DNA of 63,453 bases from assembly GCA_029056055.1 (NCBI GenBank), contig JAIDCC010000048.1:1-63453 (forward strand), in the 5' to 3' direction. This DNA comes from Duncaniella sp. (GTDB lineage: Bacteria > Bacteroidota > Bacteroidia > Bacteroidales > Muribaculaceae). The notes below the pieces were generated by a model. The model had not been told where the DNA came from. It made no database searches and worked only from the letters and a program-made list of their open reading frames with translations. A program made the position numbers and the translations under genes. This document shows, piece after piece, positions 63,297 to 63,453 of this stretch (position 1 is the first letter of the stretch; each line of letters opens with the position of its first letter).

Positions 63297-63321
63297 GGAC
63301 GCGCCATGGCGCGTCCCTACC
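63297..63321 (-). repeat. Palindromic repeat family A
   Basis: The same 20-bp palindrome as at 62899 (63297-63316) with the CTACC flank on the opposite side, so it is inverted relative to that copy. Confidence 0.8.
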
Positions 63322-63349
63322 TGCTAATCAGACGATTACAGCGTAATGC

Positions 63350-63364
63350 ATCCCCGGTGGGGAT
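63350..63364. repeat. Palindromic repeat family C, short copy
   Basis: ATCCCC, loop GGT, GGGGAT, then GGGG; a short form of the copy at 62841. Confidence 0.6.
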
Positions 63365-63413
63365 GGGGTCAATCCTCTATTTGAACCGCATTGAGGGACG
63401 GTCGGATAAATGA

Positions 63414-63441
63414 CGCCCCTCTCAGCGGGGCTGAGGGGGGC
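63414..63441. repeat. Palindromic repeat family D
   Basis: GCCCCTCTCAGC pairs imperfectly with GCTGAGGGGGGC; a strong G+C-rich hairpin at the right edge. Confidence 0.6.
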
Positions 63442-63453
63442 GGGGGATGCGGG

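Larger units (their letters stand above)
62724..63453. other. Noncoding repeat-rich region at the right edge
   Basis: 730 bp with no credible gene, holding four kinds of palindromic repeat (A at 62791, 62895, 63297; B at 63013, 63100; C at 62841, 63350; D at 63414). Short open frames here only follow the repeats. Confidence 0.75.

Noticed and set aside
62724-63453. Short open frames at the right edge
   Set aside because: They are made of palindromic repeats and their spacers, with no start context or protein-like composition.

Overview
The window is about 63 kb of a Bacteroidales chromosome, most likely a Muribaculaceae-type gut bacterium. The evidence is a SusC/SusD outer-membrane pair, gliding-motility lipoprotein GldH, the rny-ricT and zapA neighbourhood, a parA-parB-DUF5683-lytic transglycosylase block, methylmalonyl-CoA mutase for succinate/propionate metabolism, and promoters of the Bacteroidetes form (TTTG, 19-20 bp spacer, TAnnTTTG) in front of many genes. 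Genes are G+C rich, except two islands of visibly lower G+C (an AAA-ATPase/DUF1703 gene and an AlbA_2-type regulator). No tRNA, rRNA, CRISPR array or insertion sequence is visible.

Layout. 0-9 kb: a truncated DJ-1/PfpI gene, ApbE flavin transferase, LysE-type exporter, prolyl-tRNA synthetase, a small HU protein overlapping a membrane-anchored HU-fold/LysM fusion, a long PurF-type amidotransferase and a secreted unknown protein. 8.9-13.5 kb (minus strand): gldH, ricT, rny, a noncoding stretch, zapA and a small coiled-coil gene. 13.7-18.1 kb: DEAD-box helicase, glycosyltransferase, NADP-type glutamate dehydrogenase. 18.3-22.6 kb: parA-parB-DUF5683-MltD-like operon. 22.6-30.8 kb: hairpin-rich intergenic region, AAA-ATPase, aquaporin, CCA-adding enzyme, small acidic ORF, engB, GNAT, iron alcohol dehydrogenase. 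31-35 kb: mutA-mutB. 35.4-40.7 kb: susC-susD without any glycoside hydrolase or lyase. 41.2-48.0 kb: a six-gene minus-strand run, kduD, GatC-like permease, kduI, nfnA, nfnB and a KDG-kinase-like gene. 48.2-54.3 kb (plus): class III fbp, glycosyltransferase, ispE; then grpE-dnaJ. 54.8-57.5 kb: lipoprotein, AlbA_2 regulator, small ORF. 57.7-62.7 kb: DUF1460 amidase-like protein, then the aromatic amino acid operon pheA-aminotransferase-DAHP synthase/chorismate mutase-tyrA. The last 730 bp are noncoding and hold several families of palindromic repeats.

Working together: the kdu/kdg cluster looks like a route for unsaturated uronates. KduI carries an export signal, so the first isomerisation may happen in the periplasm; a PTS-IIC-like permease without PTS partners could import the product; KduD and the kinase would finish the conversion to KDPG, and NfnAB could balance NADH/NADPH/ferredoxin. 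The other points most worth attention are the membrane-tethered HU fusion, two candidate minimal transcripts (a promoter followed at once by a terminator) near 23.0 and 54.6 kb, the palindromic repeats, and a DnaJ lacking one zinc-ligand cysteine.
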